Notes: generated by a model from the letters alone, not told the origin. Positions 17,940 through 27,470 are shown, counted from the first letter of the stretch. The stretch is DNA of 64,000 nucleotides from Aliiroseovarius zhejiangensis (GCF_014656375.1 NZ_BNCH01000002.1:310001-374000); one strand, 5' to 3'. Numbers and translations: made by a program.

Positions 17940-19987
17940 GCGTAGCTGGCAAACAGCCCCTGCAATTTCGACAGGATGCGCGTGCCGGGTGCCATCTTCG
18001 GCGCGACACCGTTGGCAAGACGCTCCACCACAACCTCGACCGGGCAGGCGGTGCCGGTCACGGGGTCGTGGTAGCGCGGGTAGTCTATCAACACAGCATG
18101 GGTCAGGGCAATCAGGTCGGGTCGCGCGGTGCGGCGGTCGGGGATGTCTCCCAGGTCGCGGGTCAGCCCCCAACCGGCATAGAAGGGCGCGCCAAGGCAG
18201 GTGACGCAGCGACCGCGGATAAGCGCCTCGAACCCTAATGTCGAGGTCATGGTCCACACCTCGTCCACCGCGTTGATCAGGCCGATAGGGTCGGCGTTGT
18301 CAGCTACCAGATTGGCAAGGGCGCGGGTCTGGTCGGGCGGAACAGCACCTGCACGCAGCCCGGCTTCCACATCCGGGTGGGGCTTATAGATGATAACGGC
18401 ATCGGGATTCTCCGCGCGGGTCCGTTCCAGCAGCGCCAGATTGGTGGCGACGGCATCCGTGCCCAACCGGATCGAGGCGTCATCTTCAACCTGACCCGGC
18501 ACCAGAATGCGCCGCCCATCCGGCAGGTCTGCAAGCCCATCGGGCAGGGGGCGGTCGAGGTTGTATTTGCCAAGCCCGGTTGCCGTCAGCCGCGCGATCA
18601 GCCGTTCGGCCCGGTCACGGGCGTGGTCGGGCAGGGTGGGTGAGGCGGCGATCAGGTGTTCCAAACGACTTTCCCGGGTGGGGTCGTAGTAGATGCCCAG
18701 ATCATCGCGCACCAGTGACATCGGTGGCACGAGGTCCGCGCCCAGCCCGCGCGAGCGCAGAAACCCGTCCTCGATCCGCAGAAGGGGGGCGTGGGTTTGG
18801 TGTTCCGGCTGTTCCTTCCCGGCCCAGACCATCAACGGACGGTCCACATCGTCTGCACCCTTGGCTGCGCGGGCGGGATTGTCATCGAAAATCATTGCCG
18901 GGCCACTGGCGAAGAACCGCGTCAGTGGGCGGCGTTTCCACAGGCGCATGCCACTGGCGACATAGCCGTTGTGATCCTCGCGCCAGGCGCGGGCGCGGGC
19001 TTCCAGCGTGTCCAGCACGGTTTCGATCTCGCACAGCTCATCGCGATAGGGGTCATACCAGGTGGGGTAGAGGATCATCGCCCCCATGAAAAGCTGTGTG
19101 CGTGTCAGGGTGCGCGTGCGCCGATCCACCGGGCGGTCGTCGAAGGTCAGCCCCCAGCCGGCATAGAAAGGCTGGCCGAACACATGCGGCTTGTGGCCTG
19201 CCACGATCGCCTCGAACCCCATGCCGGAGCTGACGGTATAGACCGCCTGCGCCCCTTCCAGCAGTGCCCAGGGGCTGACCGGGGCAGTGATCAGGCGGAC
19301 CTGATCGTTTTCATCCTCGGGGCCGTAGTGGCCGGGACGATGGCCCAGCGAGGTTTCTGGATGGGTTTTGACAAAGATTCGCGCGTCGGGGTGGTTCAGC
19401 CGGGCGGCAACCAACATGTCGCGAAACGTGTTTTCAGACGCGCCCGCATGGGTAATCGAGGCATCGCCGCGCGTCTGGTCGATCACCAGCACATAGGGCG
19501 CGTCCGGCACGGGAAGGGCGGGATCGAAGGCGTTGTACTTCGACAGATGCGCTTGCCGCATCCGGTCCATCGCGTCGCGCGCCCGGCGCAGGGTGTCGCT
19601 GTGATCCAGCGGGTCCGAGGCCAGGATATGTTCCAGCCGCGAGGGCTGCGCGCTGTCGAAATGCACGCCCATATCGTCGATCAGAAGACCCAATGGCGCC
19701 TCGCCCGACCGCCCCGTCAGGACCGAACGCAGAAACGCATCCTCGACCCGGATCAGCGGGGTGTCCCGGCGCGCGGCCACCGCTTCGCCGCGCGGTGCGG
19801 TGGGGCTTTTGCCCCAGATGCCGATACAGTCGCCATCGCCCGGCAGACCCAGCCGCACCTCCCACCCTGCCAGCGCCAGAATGCGACGGATGCGCGGTTG
19901 GGTCAGGAAGCCGCCATTATAAACATAAAGCCGCCGGGAAGGATGATCCCCGGCGGCTTTTTGGTGGTCTGATGATCGGGCCATCAT
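17924..19987 (-). CDS. KpsC-like capsular polysaccharide beta-Kdo transferase
   Basis: A 687-residue protein made of two related halves, as in KpsC. Each half has a similar segment: LIDDMGVHFDSAQPSRLEHIL in the first and VRDDLGIYYDPTRESRLEHLI in the second, and FGQPFYAGWGLTFD versus LGAPFYAGWGLTRD. In group 2 capsule systems KpsC and KpsS build the poly-Kdo linker between lipid and polysaccharide (KpsC carries two transferase modules, GT99 and GT107). Cytoplasmic. Eleven bases separate it from the Wza-like gene upstream, so they form an operon. Confidence 0.9.
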   Translation of the reverse strand: MMARSSDHQKAAGDHPSRRLYVYNGGFLTQPRIRRILALAGWEVRLGLPGDGDCIGIWGKSPTAPRGEAVAARRDTPLIRVEDAFLRSVLTGRSGEAPLGLLIDDMGVHFDSAQPSRLEHILASDPLDHSDTLRRARDAMDRMRQAHLSKYNAFDPALPVPDAPYVLVIDQTRGDASITHAGASENTFRDMLVAARLNHPDARIFVKTHPETSLGHRPGHYGPEDENDQVRLITAPVSPWALLEGAQAVYTVSSGMGFEAIVAGHKPHVFGQPFYAGWGLTFDDRPVDRRTRTLTRTQLFMGAMILYPTWYDPYRDELCEIETVLDTLEARARAWREDHNGYVASGMRLWKRRPLTRFFASGPAMIFDDNPARAAKGADDVDRPLMVWAGKEQPEHQTHAPLLRIEDGFLRSRGLGADLVPPMSLVRDDLGIYYDPTRESRLEHLIAASPTLPDHARDRAERLIARLTATGLGKYNLDRPLPDGLADLPDGRRILVPGQVEDDASIRLGTDAVATNLALLERTRAENPDAVIIYKPHPDVEAGLRAGAVPPDQTRALANLVADNADPIGLINAVDEVWTMTSTLGFEALIRGRCVTCLGAPFYAGWGLTRDLGDIPDRRTARPDLIALTHAVLIDYPRYHDPVTGTACPVEVVVERLANGVAPKMAPGTRILSKLQGLFASYAYLWR

Positions 19988-19997
19988 GCCCTCTGGT

Positions 19998-21140
19998 TCA
20001 ACTGTCGGACAGCGATTGGTTCAGCGACGAAATCGACCCGGCCGTGGCCAGCGACCCGGTCAGAGCGGACAAAAGCTTGGTCCACTGGACATAAGGCGCT
20101 TCGGTCACGTAGATTGTGTCGCCATCGCGGATCACGAAATCACGCGCCTTGAACATGCCATTGGGCTCGGTCAGGTTCAGCACATAGACCATGCGCTGCG
20201 ATCCGCGTATGTCGGACCGGCCAAGCACCTTGTTGGCAATTTCGGCGGTTTCATCGCGCAGGATGAAGATCCCCTTGGGGTCGGCGGACGACCCCGACAG
20301 GCCACCAACCTGCGCCAGAGCTTCCATCGCCGACAGGTTTTGCGTCTCGAACCGGACACGGCTTTGGCCGCCGGTGGCGCCGATGGCGGTGTAGGACCTT
20401 GTGTCCTCTTCGACCAGAATGCGGTCGCCGCCGCGCAGGGCGATGTTGGTTTCGGGATGTTCAAAAAGATCCTGGAACCAGACTTCGCCGGTCTGGTTGC
20501 CACGGTTGACCCGGATCTTGGCAATCTCGGGCGAAATGGCGATGCCACCGGCGCGCGCCAGCATGGCGTTCAGCGTCCGCGTGGGCCGCTCGATGGGATA
20601 GACGCCCTGACCGCCGACCGCGCCCGTGATCGTGACGGTGGACCCGTCACCGGCCAGACGCCGCACCAGCACCTGCGGGTCCGGGGTCTGTTCGGCCAGT
20701 TTGCGGGTGATGATTCGGCGGATCGCCTCGGGCGAGTTGCCTGCGGCCTTGATACGGCCTGCATAGGGAATGAAGATGAAGCCCGACCCATCCACTTGCA
20801 CTTCCTCCAGAGAAGCGGGGGCGCCAGCGGTGGTCAGGATGCCGGTGTCGACATTTTCCCAGATTGAGATGCCCAGCGTGTCACCTGGCTGAATGGTGTC
20901 TGACCCGACAAGCGGGGCATTGGCAAAGGCCTTGCTGAACCCCAGCGGCGGCGTGACGGCGGTGGCCCGGTTCACGTGATCGTTGACCAGAACGACAATG
21001 GAGTCATTCAACGGCTGGTCAGTCTTGGCAAGCAGTTCGGATTTGTTCGGGCCGCTGCGCGGCAATCCACAGGCGCCAACGGACAGAACCAATGCACAAA
21101 GGGCCGCGGCGCGGACCCATTTCTTTCCGGTGACTGACAC
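19998..21140 (-). CDS. Outer-membrane polysaccharide export lipoprotein (Wza/KpsD-like)
   Basis: A 380-residue lipoprotein: signal peptide with lipobox LSVGAC (Cys24), then a polysaccharide export domain (IQPGDTLGISIWENV, EVQVDGSGFIFIPYAGRIKAAGNSPEAIRRII) and SLBB-type repeats (VTITGAVGGQGVYPI...LNAMLARAGG; ALAQVGGLSGSSADPKGIFILR). Such proteins form the outer-membrane channel for capsular polysaccharide. It lies between the KpsS-like and KpsC-like genes. The ABC transporter (KpsM/KpsT) and KpsE are not in this window. Confidence 0.92.
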   Translation of the reverse strand: MSVTGKKWVRAAALCALVLSVGACGLPRSGPNKSELLAKTDQPLNDSIVVLVNDHVNRATAVTPPLGFSKAFANAPLVGSDTIQPGDTLGISIWENVDTGILTTAGAPASLEEVQVDGSGFIFIPYAGRIKAAGNSPEAIRRIITRKLAEQTPDPQVLVRRLAGDGSTVTITGAVGGQGVYPIERPTRTLNAMLARAGGIAISPEIAKIRVNRGNQTGEVWFQDLFEHPETNIALRGGDRILVEEDTRSYTAIGATGGQSRVRFETQNLSAMEALAQVGGLSGSSADPKGIFILRDETAEIANKVLGRSDIRGSQRMVYVLNLTEPNGMFKARDFVIRDGDTIYVTEAPYVQWTKLLSALTGSLATAGSISSLNQSLSDS

Positions 21141-21232
21141 TCTGCGTGCTCCTTCTGGGCGTTGGCCGATAGGGATTTGGCGCGACCCTAGTCGGGCGCG
21201 CGTGTTTTATCCAGCGTTTCGCCCGTGTCGCG

Positions 21233-22519
21233 CTATTTTACAACCCGCAACTGTTGCCTTGGTGCCGCTGTCCCACGCTCCAGCGCCTGATAGGGGTCAT
21301 CGGCGGCCAGCATCATGTCCACCACTTGCCGCAAAAGCTGCCGTCGCCCCCGTGCTGCGTAGAAGCTGCCGGTGACCTGGCTTGTTTCCAGCAGATAGTG
21401 GCGATAGTCGCGATAGGCACGGCTGTCGGGGCGGGTTGGCAGGGCAAAAAACTCTTCGACCGACTGGGTCGAGGTAAATTCGGGTTTGTCAAAAACTGCC
21501 GTGCCGAACACCCTTAGCGGCAATCCGCGCCACAAGACCTGCTGGGCAGCGGTGGAGTTTACGGTCATCGCGGATCGGGCGTGGTCCAGAAGCCGGGCCA
21601 GCTTGCCACCGCGCACATAATGCACCCGGTCGGCGACGCCATGGATTTGCGCCAGCCGCCGGATTTCGCGGCGCTGCGGCACACGCCCGTCCTCCAGCGG
21701 GTGGGCTTTGAAAACAAGATGGTGATGGCGCGGCGCACCGGTGGCGAACCCTTTGATCACCACCTCAAGAAACTCAGTCATCGTATTGAAAGGGCTGTGA
21801 TTTTGGAAGCTCGAGTCATGCTCAAGCTGAAGCAGCGCCAGATGATAGGGGAAGCCGCCATACTTGATCCGCAGGGTCGCGGCAATGCGATCAGCGGCGA
21901 GAAACGGCATCAGCAGAAGCCGCTTCAGATAGAGGTTCAACTCGTGCCCCACACTCACCGCCCGATGCGGCCGGAAGTGGGGATAACGGCGGTTGGTGAA
22001 CATCACGAACCAATGATACAGGGCACCATAGAATACATGGTGACGCATATCGCCCCAATGGGCGGGTGCTTCGGGGATATCAAGCTCGGCATGGGCAAGG
22101 GTATCGCGCATCTGTGCGACGCTGGTTTGCATCAGACGTGAGTTACCATTCGAGCCGTCCCGTTCATACGTCACCCAATAGGGGCGCAGATAGCCTTCTT
22201 CAAACACGTGGATGCACAACCCGCGCGCTTTGGCGATCCTGACCGCGTTGGCATGGATCGACCGGGTGTCGCCATAGAGCACAATATCGGTGATGGCGTG
22301 GTCGTCCAGCAGGCGGGTGAACCGGTCGGGCCATGCTTCGTGCGGTTCAGTGAAAGGGATGAAGCTCGCGGGATCGCGCCAGAACACCTGGTCGCCCATG
22401 TTGAACCCAACGCGCCAGACCTTCACACCGGCCGCCCGCAGCATCCGGCCCAACTGCCAGAAGAACGGGCCATGCGGTCCTTGTAGAAACAGAAAATGTC
22501 GGTCCTGGCCGGTCATCAT
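21233..22519 (-). CDS. KpsS-like capsule polysaccharide biosynthesis protein
   Basis: About 428 residues; the start segment FLFLQGPHGPFFWQLGRMLRAAGVKV is typical of KpsS-family enzymes, which add the first Kdo to the lipid anchor of group 2 capsules. VLYGDTRSIHANAVRIAKARGLCIHVFEEGYLRPYWVTYE and the late VVKGFATG / VFKAHPLEDGR and VNSTAAQQVLWRGLPLRVFG segments support this. Start at MMTGQDRHF (22519) chosen to match the family; the frame opens to 22573. First gene of the three-gene capsule group, divergent from ribE. Confidence 0.88.
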   Translation of the reverse strand: MMTGQDRHFLFLQGPHGPFFWQLGRMLRAAGVKVWRVGFNMGDQVFWRDPASFIPFTEPHEAWPDRFTRLLDDHAITDIVLYGDTRSIHANAVRIAKARGLCIHVFEEGYLRPYWVTYERDGSNGNSRLMQTSVAQMRDTLAHAELDIPEAPAHWGDMRHHVFYGALYHWFVMFTNRRYPHFRPHRAVSVGHELNLYLKRLLLMPFLAADRIAATLRIKYGGFPYHLALLQLEHDSSFQNHSPFNTMTEFLEVVIKGFATGAPRHHHLVFKAHPLEDGRVPQRREIRRLAQIHGVADRVHYVRGGKLARLLDHARSAMTVNSTAAQQVLWRGLPLRVFGTAVFDKPEFTSTQSVEEFFALPTRPDSRAYRDYRHYLLETSQVTGSFYAARGRRQLLRQVVDMMLAADDPYQALERGTAAPRQQLRVVK

Positions 22520-22754
22520 GAACTGCCTGTCTATCTTTTTCCGTCGCTGCGTAGCGGGTGAAGCGAGGTTCAATCCCTTTTGCCCCGGTCCGTTTAATAT
22601 GGGAAGGGGAACCTTTCCATTCTGTTACCCTCGCCTTTGGGCAAAAGTGTGGCCTGAAGCTGTACCGGATTGGGCAGTCAGGCGTCGTCACATCTTGGCA
22701 ATACCTTTGTCGCACGCTAGGGCTGAGGCACCACATGAGCGGGAGGAAACCAGC

Positions 22755-23342
22755 ATGTTCACCGGGATCATCACAGATATCGGCCGGATTGAGGCGCTGA
22801 GCCAGTCGGGCGACATGCACGCGCGGATCAAGACGGGCTATGACACGGGCAGCATCGACATCGGCGCCTCGATCGCGTCCGATGGCGTGTGCCTGACCGT
22901 GGTGGCGTTGGGTGATGATTGGTATGATGTTGATATCTCGGCGGAAACCGTATCGAAAACCAATCTTAGCGCTTGGACGGTCGGTCACACGGTCAACCTT
23001 GAGCGGGCGTTGAAGGTCGGCGACGAGCTGGGCGGACATATCGTGTCGGGTCATGTGGATGGTGTGGCCGAGATCATCGCGATGACGGAGGAGGGCGACA
23101 GCACGCGCGTGCGGTTCCGCGCGCCCGCTGATCTGGCGCGGTTCATCGCGCCCAAGGGGTCCGTTGCGCTGAACGGCACATCCCTGACCGTGAACGAGGT
23201 GGAGGGCGACGTGTTCGGCGTCAACCTGATCTCGCACACGAAAGAGGTGACGAACTGGGGGCACGCGAAAGTGGGCGACCGCGTCAATCTGGAAATTGAC
23301 ACGCTGGCACGCTATGTGGCGCGGCTGGCGGAATACGGGTGA
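22755..23342 (+). CDS. ribE: Riboflavin synthase alpha subunit
   Basis: A 195-residue riboflavin synthase, converting two lumazines to riboflavin and a pyrimidine. It has two homologous lumazine-synthase-like halves: MFTGIITDIGRIEAL at the start and GHIVSGHVDGVAEIIAM at the start of the second barrel, with IAPKGSVALNGTSLTVNEVEGDVF. GGGAGGAAAC precedes the ATG. The open frame extends upstream to 22290 through the divergent capsule gene, which is an artefact. No FMN riboswitch was recognised in 22574-22754. Confidence 0.96.
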   Translation: MFTGIITDIGRIEALSQSGDMHARIKTGYDTGSIDIGASIASDGVCLTVVALGDDWYDVDISAETVSKTNLSAWTVGHTVNLERALKVGDELGGHIVSGHVDGVAEIIAMTEEGDSTRVRFRAPADLARFIAPKGSVALNGTSLTVNEVEGDVFGVNLISHTKEVTNWGHAKVGDRVNLEIDTLARYVARLAEYG

Positions 23343-23422
23343 GCATCCCGGCGGGTTCCCTTTGACATATTCGGATGCGGGCATATGATCGTCTGAACGC
23401 CTGACCCAAGACGGAGCAACCA

Positions 23423-24388
23423 ATGACCCTGATCCGCCCGACCCGCCGTGACCTTCTGCGTCTGGCCGCCATCGCACCGGCCTTCGCCATGCCCGCCACC
23501 GCGCGCGCCATGCTGGGGGCGCCGACGGCTGGCAACCCGGCGCATTTCAGCTTCACGCTGGGCGACGCGCGCCTGACCGTGGTGTCGGACGGCTATTTCT
23601 CGCTGCCCGGCAGCGGGCTCGCGGTGAACGCGCCCGAGGACGAGAAGATCGCCTTTCTGAAAGATCACTTCCTTGATCCCGAGCGCGGCTATTCCCACAC
23701 CAACCACCTTTATATCGAGATCGGAGAGGCACGGGTTCTGATCGACGTGGGGTCGGGGACACGTTGGCTGGACACGACCGGGCGTCTGATGGGCAATCTT
23801 GAGGCCGCCGGCATCGACCCGATGGGCATCACCCATGTGGTCATCACCCACGCGCACCCGGATCATATCTGGGGCATCCGCGACGACTTTGACGAACCGC
23901 TCATCCCGGATGCGGAATACATCATGGGCGAGGCCGAACAGGCTTATTGGTTGCAAGACGGGCTGGTGGATCAGGTGACACCGGAACGTCAGCAATTCGT
24001 CGTGGGGGCCGTGAATGCGATCAACGCCGATGGGCTGGACTGGACGCTGGTGGGTGGCGGGGCCGAGGTCGTGCCGGGTGTGACCCTGCTTGACAGTCCC
24101 GGCCACACGCCGGGTCATTTGTCGGTTATGATCGACAGCGGCGGGCAGCAGCTGATCGCCACGGGTGACGCGCTGACCCATGCCTATACCAACTTTGCCC
24201 ATCCCGACTGGTTCAACGATACCGACACCGACGGCGAGATGACAGTTGCCAGCCGCCGCAAGCTACTGGACATGGCGGCATCCGACCGGATCGCGATGCT
24301 GGGCTATCACTTTCCCTTCCCCGGCGTGGGCCATGTGCGCCGCATGGGCGAGGCGTTCGAGTTCGTGCCTGCGTTGTGGCAATTCTAA
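23423..24388 (+). CDS. Exported MBL-fold metallohydrolase
   Basis: A 321-residue metallo-beta-lactamase-fold enzyme. The N-terminus has a twin-arginine signal (TRRDLLRLAAIAPAF...ATARA), so it is probably a folded periplasmic protein carrying metal. Zinc motif THAHPDHIWG near residues 147-156, further ligands in DSPGHTPGHLSV, ATGDAL and LGYHFPFPGVGHV. Resembles quorum-quenching lactonase and related hydrolases, but substrate is unknown. It sits between ribE and ribBX without obvious pathway link. Confidence 0.88.
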   Translation: MTLIRPTRRDLLRLAAIAPAFAMPATARAMLGAPTAGNPAHFSFTLGDARLTVVSDGYFSLPGSGLAVNAPEDEKIAFLKDHFLDPERGYSHTNHLYIEIGEARVLIDVGSGTRWLDTTGRLMGNLEAAGIDPMGITHVVITHAHPDHIWGIRDDFDEPLIPDAEYIMGEAEQAYWLQDGLVDQVTPERQQFVVGAVNAINADGLDWTLVGGGAEVVPGVTLLDSPGHTPGHLSVMIDSGGQQLIATGDALTHAYTNFAHPDWFNDTDTDGEMTVASRRKLLDMAASDRIAMLGYHFPFPGVGHVRRMGEAFEFVPALWQF

Positions 24389-24452
24389 CACCCGAGGTTG
24401 ATCGGTGGACAGCAATGCTTAGCTTCAATGATGAAGCAAAGAGGGATTGCGT

Positions 24453-25091
24453 ATGTACAATAACGGTTTAGGGTCGCCTGCCGATGACGACAGGGTCGCA
24501 CTGCTGATTGATGGCGAAAACATCTCCAGCGCGCTGGCGGGTAAGATCATTGTCGAGGCGGGCAAGTTTGGCGAATTGCTGGTCAAGCGTGTCTATGGCA
24601 ACGCGGCCCGCATCCGTGGTTGGGACGAGGCCCCGGGCATCAAGCTGGTGCACACCGGGCTGGGCAAGAACGCCGCCGACATCGCGCTGGCGCTGGATGC
24701 TGCCGAGTTGAGCTTTGAGGCAAAGGTGCGCACCATTGTTCTGGTCAGCTCGGATGGTGATTTCTCACACCTTGCAACCTTTCTGCGCGAACGCGGTCAT
24801 GTGGTCGCCGGGATGGGCGAAGGGAAGGCGCCGGTGAATTATCGCAAATCGTGCTCCAGTTGGCTGACACTCGACTCTAACCCGAAAGATATGGATCAGA
24901 AAATCCTGGCCGAAATGCGCAAGCAGAAAGACGGGCTTCTGATTGGCCGCGTCAGCCCCACCTTGCGTGCAGCTTTGGGTGTCACCCTGTCCGATCTGGA
25001 AGAAAAGACCTGGCGCAAGTATTTCGAAAAACGTCCCGACACGTTCAAGATCACCGGCGAGGCGCAGCAGACCCGGATTACGGCGCGTTAG
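24453..25091 (+). CDS. NYN domain (LabA/DUF88-like) putative ribonuclease
   Basis: A 212-residue protein. Residues 15-150 are a NYN (PIN-like) domain: VALLIDGENIS with the first acidic residue, KNAADIALALDA, and VLVSSDGDFSHLATFLRERG with the later acidic pair. A C-terminal OST-HTH-like winged region (ILAEMRKQKDGLLIGRVSPTLRAALGVTLSDLEEKTWRKYFEKRPDTF) follows, suggesting RNA binding. The ATG at 24453 follows AGAGGG. Function in RNA processing is inferred from the family. Confidence 0.87.
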   Translation: MYNNGLGSPADDDRVALLIDGENISSALAGKIIVEAGKFGELLVKRVYGNAARIRGWDEAPGIKLVHTGLGKNAADIALALDAAELSFEAKVRTIVLVSSDGDFSHLATFLRERGHVVAGMGEGKAPVNYRKSCSSWLTLDSNPKDMDQKILAEMRKQKDGLLIGRVSPTLRAALGVTLSDLEEKTWRKYFEKRPDTFKITGEAQQTRITAR

Positions 25092-25171
25092 CACCGTCCG
25101 GCGCCGCCTTTGCACTGGCAAACGCATCCCGCCTGCGCTAGTCACGGGCGCGAACCTGAGGGGAATGCGCC

Positions 25172-26305
25172 ATGCCTGATCGCAGCACATATGAAACGCC
25201 CGGCCCGGTCGAGGCCAGCCTGTCCGATGCCATCGCCTCGGCCGAGGAGATCATCGAAGAAGCCCGCGCGGGGCGGATGTATATCCTCGTCGATCACGAA
25301 GATCGCGAGAACGAGGGCGATTTCGTCATTCCCGCCGATGCCTGTACCGCCGAGGCGATTAACTTCATGGCCACCCACGGACGCGGCCTGATCTGCCTGC
25401 CGATGGAGGCTGCGCGGATCGAGGCGCTGGGCCTGCCGATGATGTCGATGCACAACTCGTCGCGCCATGAAACCGCGTTCACCACCTCGATCGAGGCACG
25501 CGAAGGCGTCAGCACAGGGATTTCCGCCGCGGATCGCGCCCTGACCGTGGCGGTTGCGATCGACCCAGAGAACGGCCCCGCGGACATCGCCACCCCCGGC
25601 CACGTCTTCCCCCTGCGCGCCCGCAATGGCGGCGTGTTGGTGCGGGCGGGGCATACAGAGGCTGCGGTCGATATCTCGCGCCTTGCGGGACGTACACCTG
25701 CGGGTGTGATCTGCGAGATCATGAACGAAGACGGCACCATGGCGCGGCTGCCGGAACTGGTCGAGATCGCCAGGAAACACAACATCAAAATCGGGACCAT
25801 TTCCGATCTGATCGCCTATCGTCGCCGCCACGACAATCTTGTGCGTGAAACCTCGCGCGAGCGTGTCACCTCGCAATATGGCGGCGATTGGGAGATGCGG
25901 ATTTTCACCGACCTGACCCACGAAATCGAACATGTCGTCCTGATCAAGGGCGATATCACCACGCCCGACCCGGTTTTGGTGCGCACCCATGCGCTGCAAG
26001 AAGCGCAGGACGTGCTGGGTCTTGGCCCACGCCCGGCCGACGAGTTGCCCCGCGCCATGCAGATCATCGCCGATGAAGGCCGGGGCGTCGTCTGCCTGTT
26101 CCGTGAGCCGCGCAAGACGCTGCACGCCAACGACGATGACGATGGCCCGCGTACCGTGCGCCAGATCGGGCTGGGCTCGCAGATCCTGTCCGCGCTTGGC
26201 TTGCACGATATGGTGCTTTTGACCGACAGCCCCGACACCCGCTATGTGGGTCTGGACGCCTATGGGCTGTCCATCACCGGCACACGCCCCATTCAGAAGG
26301 ATTGA
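25172..26305 (+). CDS. ribB: 3,4-dihydroxy-2-butanone 4-phosphate synthase with degenerate RibA-like domain (RibBX type)
   Basis: A 377-residue protein. Residues 15-215 are a complete RibB domain (HEDRENEGDFVIPA, THGRGLICLP, HNSSRHETAFTTSI, RAGHTEAAVDI). Residues 220-377 resemble GTP cyclohydrolase II but lack its zinc cysteines: where active enzymes have Cys ... GSLRCDC this protein has THALQEAQDVLGLGPRPAD with no cysteine. It therefore makes the four-carbon riboflavin precursor but probably not the GTP-derived one. This matches the RibBX hybrids described in proteobacteria. Four bases upstream of ribH start region. Confidence 0.92.
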   Translation: MPDRSTYETPGPVEASLSDAIASAEEIIEEARAGRMYILVDHEDRENEGDFVIPADACTAEAINFMATHGRGLICLPMEAARIEALGLPMMSMHNSSRHETAFTTSIEAREGVSTGISAADRALTVAVAIDPENGPADIATPGHVFPLRARNGGVLVRAGHTEAAVDISRLAGRTPAGVICEIMNEDGTMARLPELVEIARKHNIKIGTISDLIAYRRRHDNLVRETSRERVTSQYGGDWEMRIFTDLTHEIEHVVLIKGDITTPDPVLVRTHALQEAQDVLGLGPRPADELPRAMQIIADEGRGVVCLFREPRKTLHANDDDDGPRTVRQIGLGSQILSALGLHDMVLLTDSPDTRYVGLDAYGLSITGTRPIQKD

Positions 26306-26308
26306 ACC

Positions 26309-26860
26309 ATGGCCAAAGCCGAACAGCACTACGTGCTCGACCGCCCGAATTTTGATAAACCGGTGAAGCTGTTGATCGTGGTCGCGCCGTACTACAAGGA
26401 CATCGCCGACGAACTGGTCGCCGGGGCCAAGGCCGAGATCGAGGCGGCTGGCGGCACCTGGGATCTGGTCGAGGTGCCCGGCGCGCTGGAAGTGCCCACG
26501 GCAATTGCCATGGCCGACCGGCTGTCGAATTTCGACGGCTATGTGGCGCTGGGCTGCGTGATCCGGGGCGAGACGACGCATTATGAAACTGTCTGCAACG
26601 ACAGCTCGCGCGCGATCCAGATGATGGGGCTGCAGGGGTTGTGCATCGGCAACGGCATCCTGACCGTCGAAAACCGCAAGCAGGCCGAGGTGCGCGCAGA
26701 CACGAAAGATCAAAATAAAGGCGGTGGGGCGGCGGCTGCGGCCTTGCATCTGGTCGCACTTTCGCGCAAATGGGCCGGCGCAAGCAAAGGTGTCGGGTTC
26801 AAGTCGATCTCGGATTCCATAAAACTTGCGGGCAAGACGAAGGATACCCCGACAGCATGA
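26309..26860 (+). CDS. ribH: 6,7-dimethyl-8-ribityllumazine synthase
   Basis: A 183-residue lumazine synthase. The active-site region VPGALEVPTAIAMAD, the GCVIRGETTHYETVCNDSS segment with the catalytic histidine and the NGILTVENRKQAEVRA segment are present. The last 40 residues (GGGAAAAALHLVALSRKWAGASKGVGF...) form a longer tail than in many homologues. Directly follows ribBX, and its stop codon overlaps the nusB start (ATGA). Confidence 0.96.
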   Translation: MAKAEQHYVLDRPNFDKPVKLLIVVAPYYKDIADELVAGAKAEIEAAGGTWDLVEVPGALEVPTAIAMADRLSNFDGYVALGCVIRGETTHYETVCNDSSRAIQMMGLQGLCIGNGILTVENRKQAEVRADTKDQNKGGGAAAAALHLVALSRKWAGASKGVGFKSISDSIKLAGKTKDTPTA

Positions 26861-27324
26861 CGCTTTCCGGCAACCAGCAACGAAAGATGAAATCCGCCGC
26901 CCGGCTGTTCGCCGTGCAGGCTTTGTTTCAGATGGAAGCCGCGGGGCAGACGGCGGACCGCGTGATGGTCGAGTTCGAGGACCACCGCTTTGGCGAGGTG
27001 TTCGATGCCTATACCATGGCGGAAGGTGACAGCCGCCTGTTTCGCAAGCTGGTCGAGGACGCGGTGAACCATCAGGCCAGGATCGACCAGATGACCGACC
27101 GGGCGCTGGTCGCCAAATGGCCCCTGGGGCGCATCGACCCGACCCTGCGCGCCCTGTTTCGCGCAGCAGGGGCCGAGCTGACCCAGGGTGACACGCCGCC
27201 CAAGGTGGTGATCACCGAATTTGTCGACATCACCAAGGCCTTCTTCCCTGAAAGCGACGAAGGCAAGTTCGCCAACGCGGTTCTGGATCACATGGCCCGC
27301 GAGGCGAAGCCCGAAGCGTTTTGA
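26857..27324 (+). CDS. nusB: Transcription antitermination factor NusB
   Basis: A 155-residue all-helical protein that binds boxA RNA with NusE and promotes rRNA antitermination. Recognised by SAARLFAVQALFQMEAAG, RIDPTLRALFRAAGAELTQGDTPPKVVITEFVDITKAFF and the terminal FANAVLDHMARE. The ATG at 26857 overlaps the ribH stop by four bases, the usual ribH-nusB coupling; frame upstream to 26770 is inside ribH and rejected. Confidence 0.96.
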   Translation: MTLSGNQQRKMKSAARLFAVQALFQMEAAGQTADRVMVEFEDHRFGEVFDAYTMAEGDSRLFRKLVEDAVNHQARIDQMTDRALVAKWPLGRIDPTLRALFRAAGAELTQGDTPPKVVITEFVDITKAFFPESDEGKFANAVLDHMAREAKPEAF

Positions 27325-27470
27325 CGCTGCTGAGGATGGTTCTGTGCTCCATCGCCCCGAGGCAGCGCCTTGCCAGACCTGCGCACGCCAACCCGTGACC
27401 TGCGACTGTCTGCCCCTTTAAATTCCGTCCGATTGCGCTAGATTGAAAGGGCAGCAGGAAAGGAAACGCC

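Noticed and set aside
22290-22754. N-terminal extension of riboflavin synthase
   Set aside because: Overlaps the divergent KpsS-like gene; MFTGIITDIG at 22755 is the family start with a strong ribosome site.
22574-22754. Possible FMN riboswitch before ribE
   Set aside because: The conserved RFN core sequences were not found in this interval.
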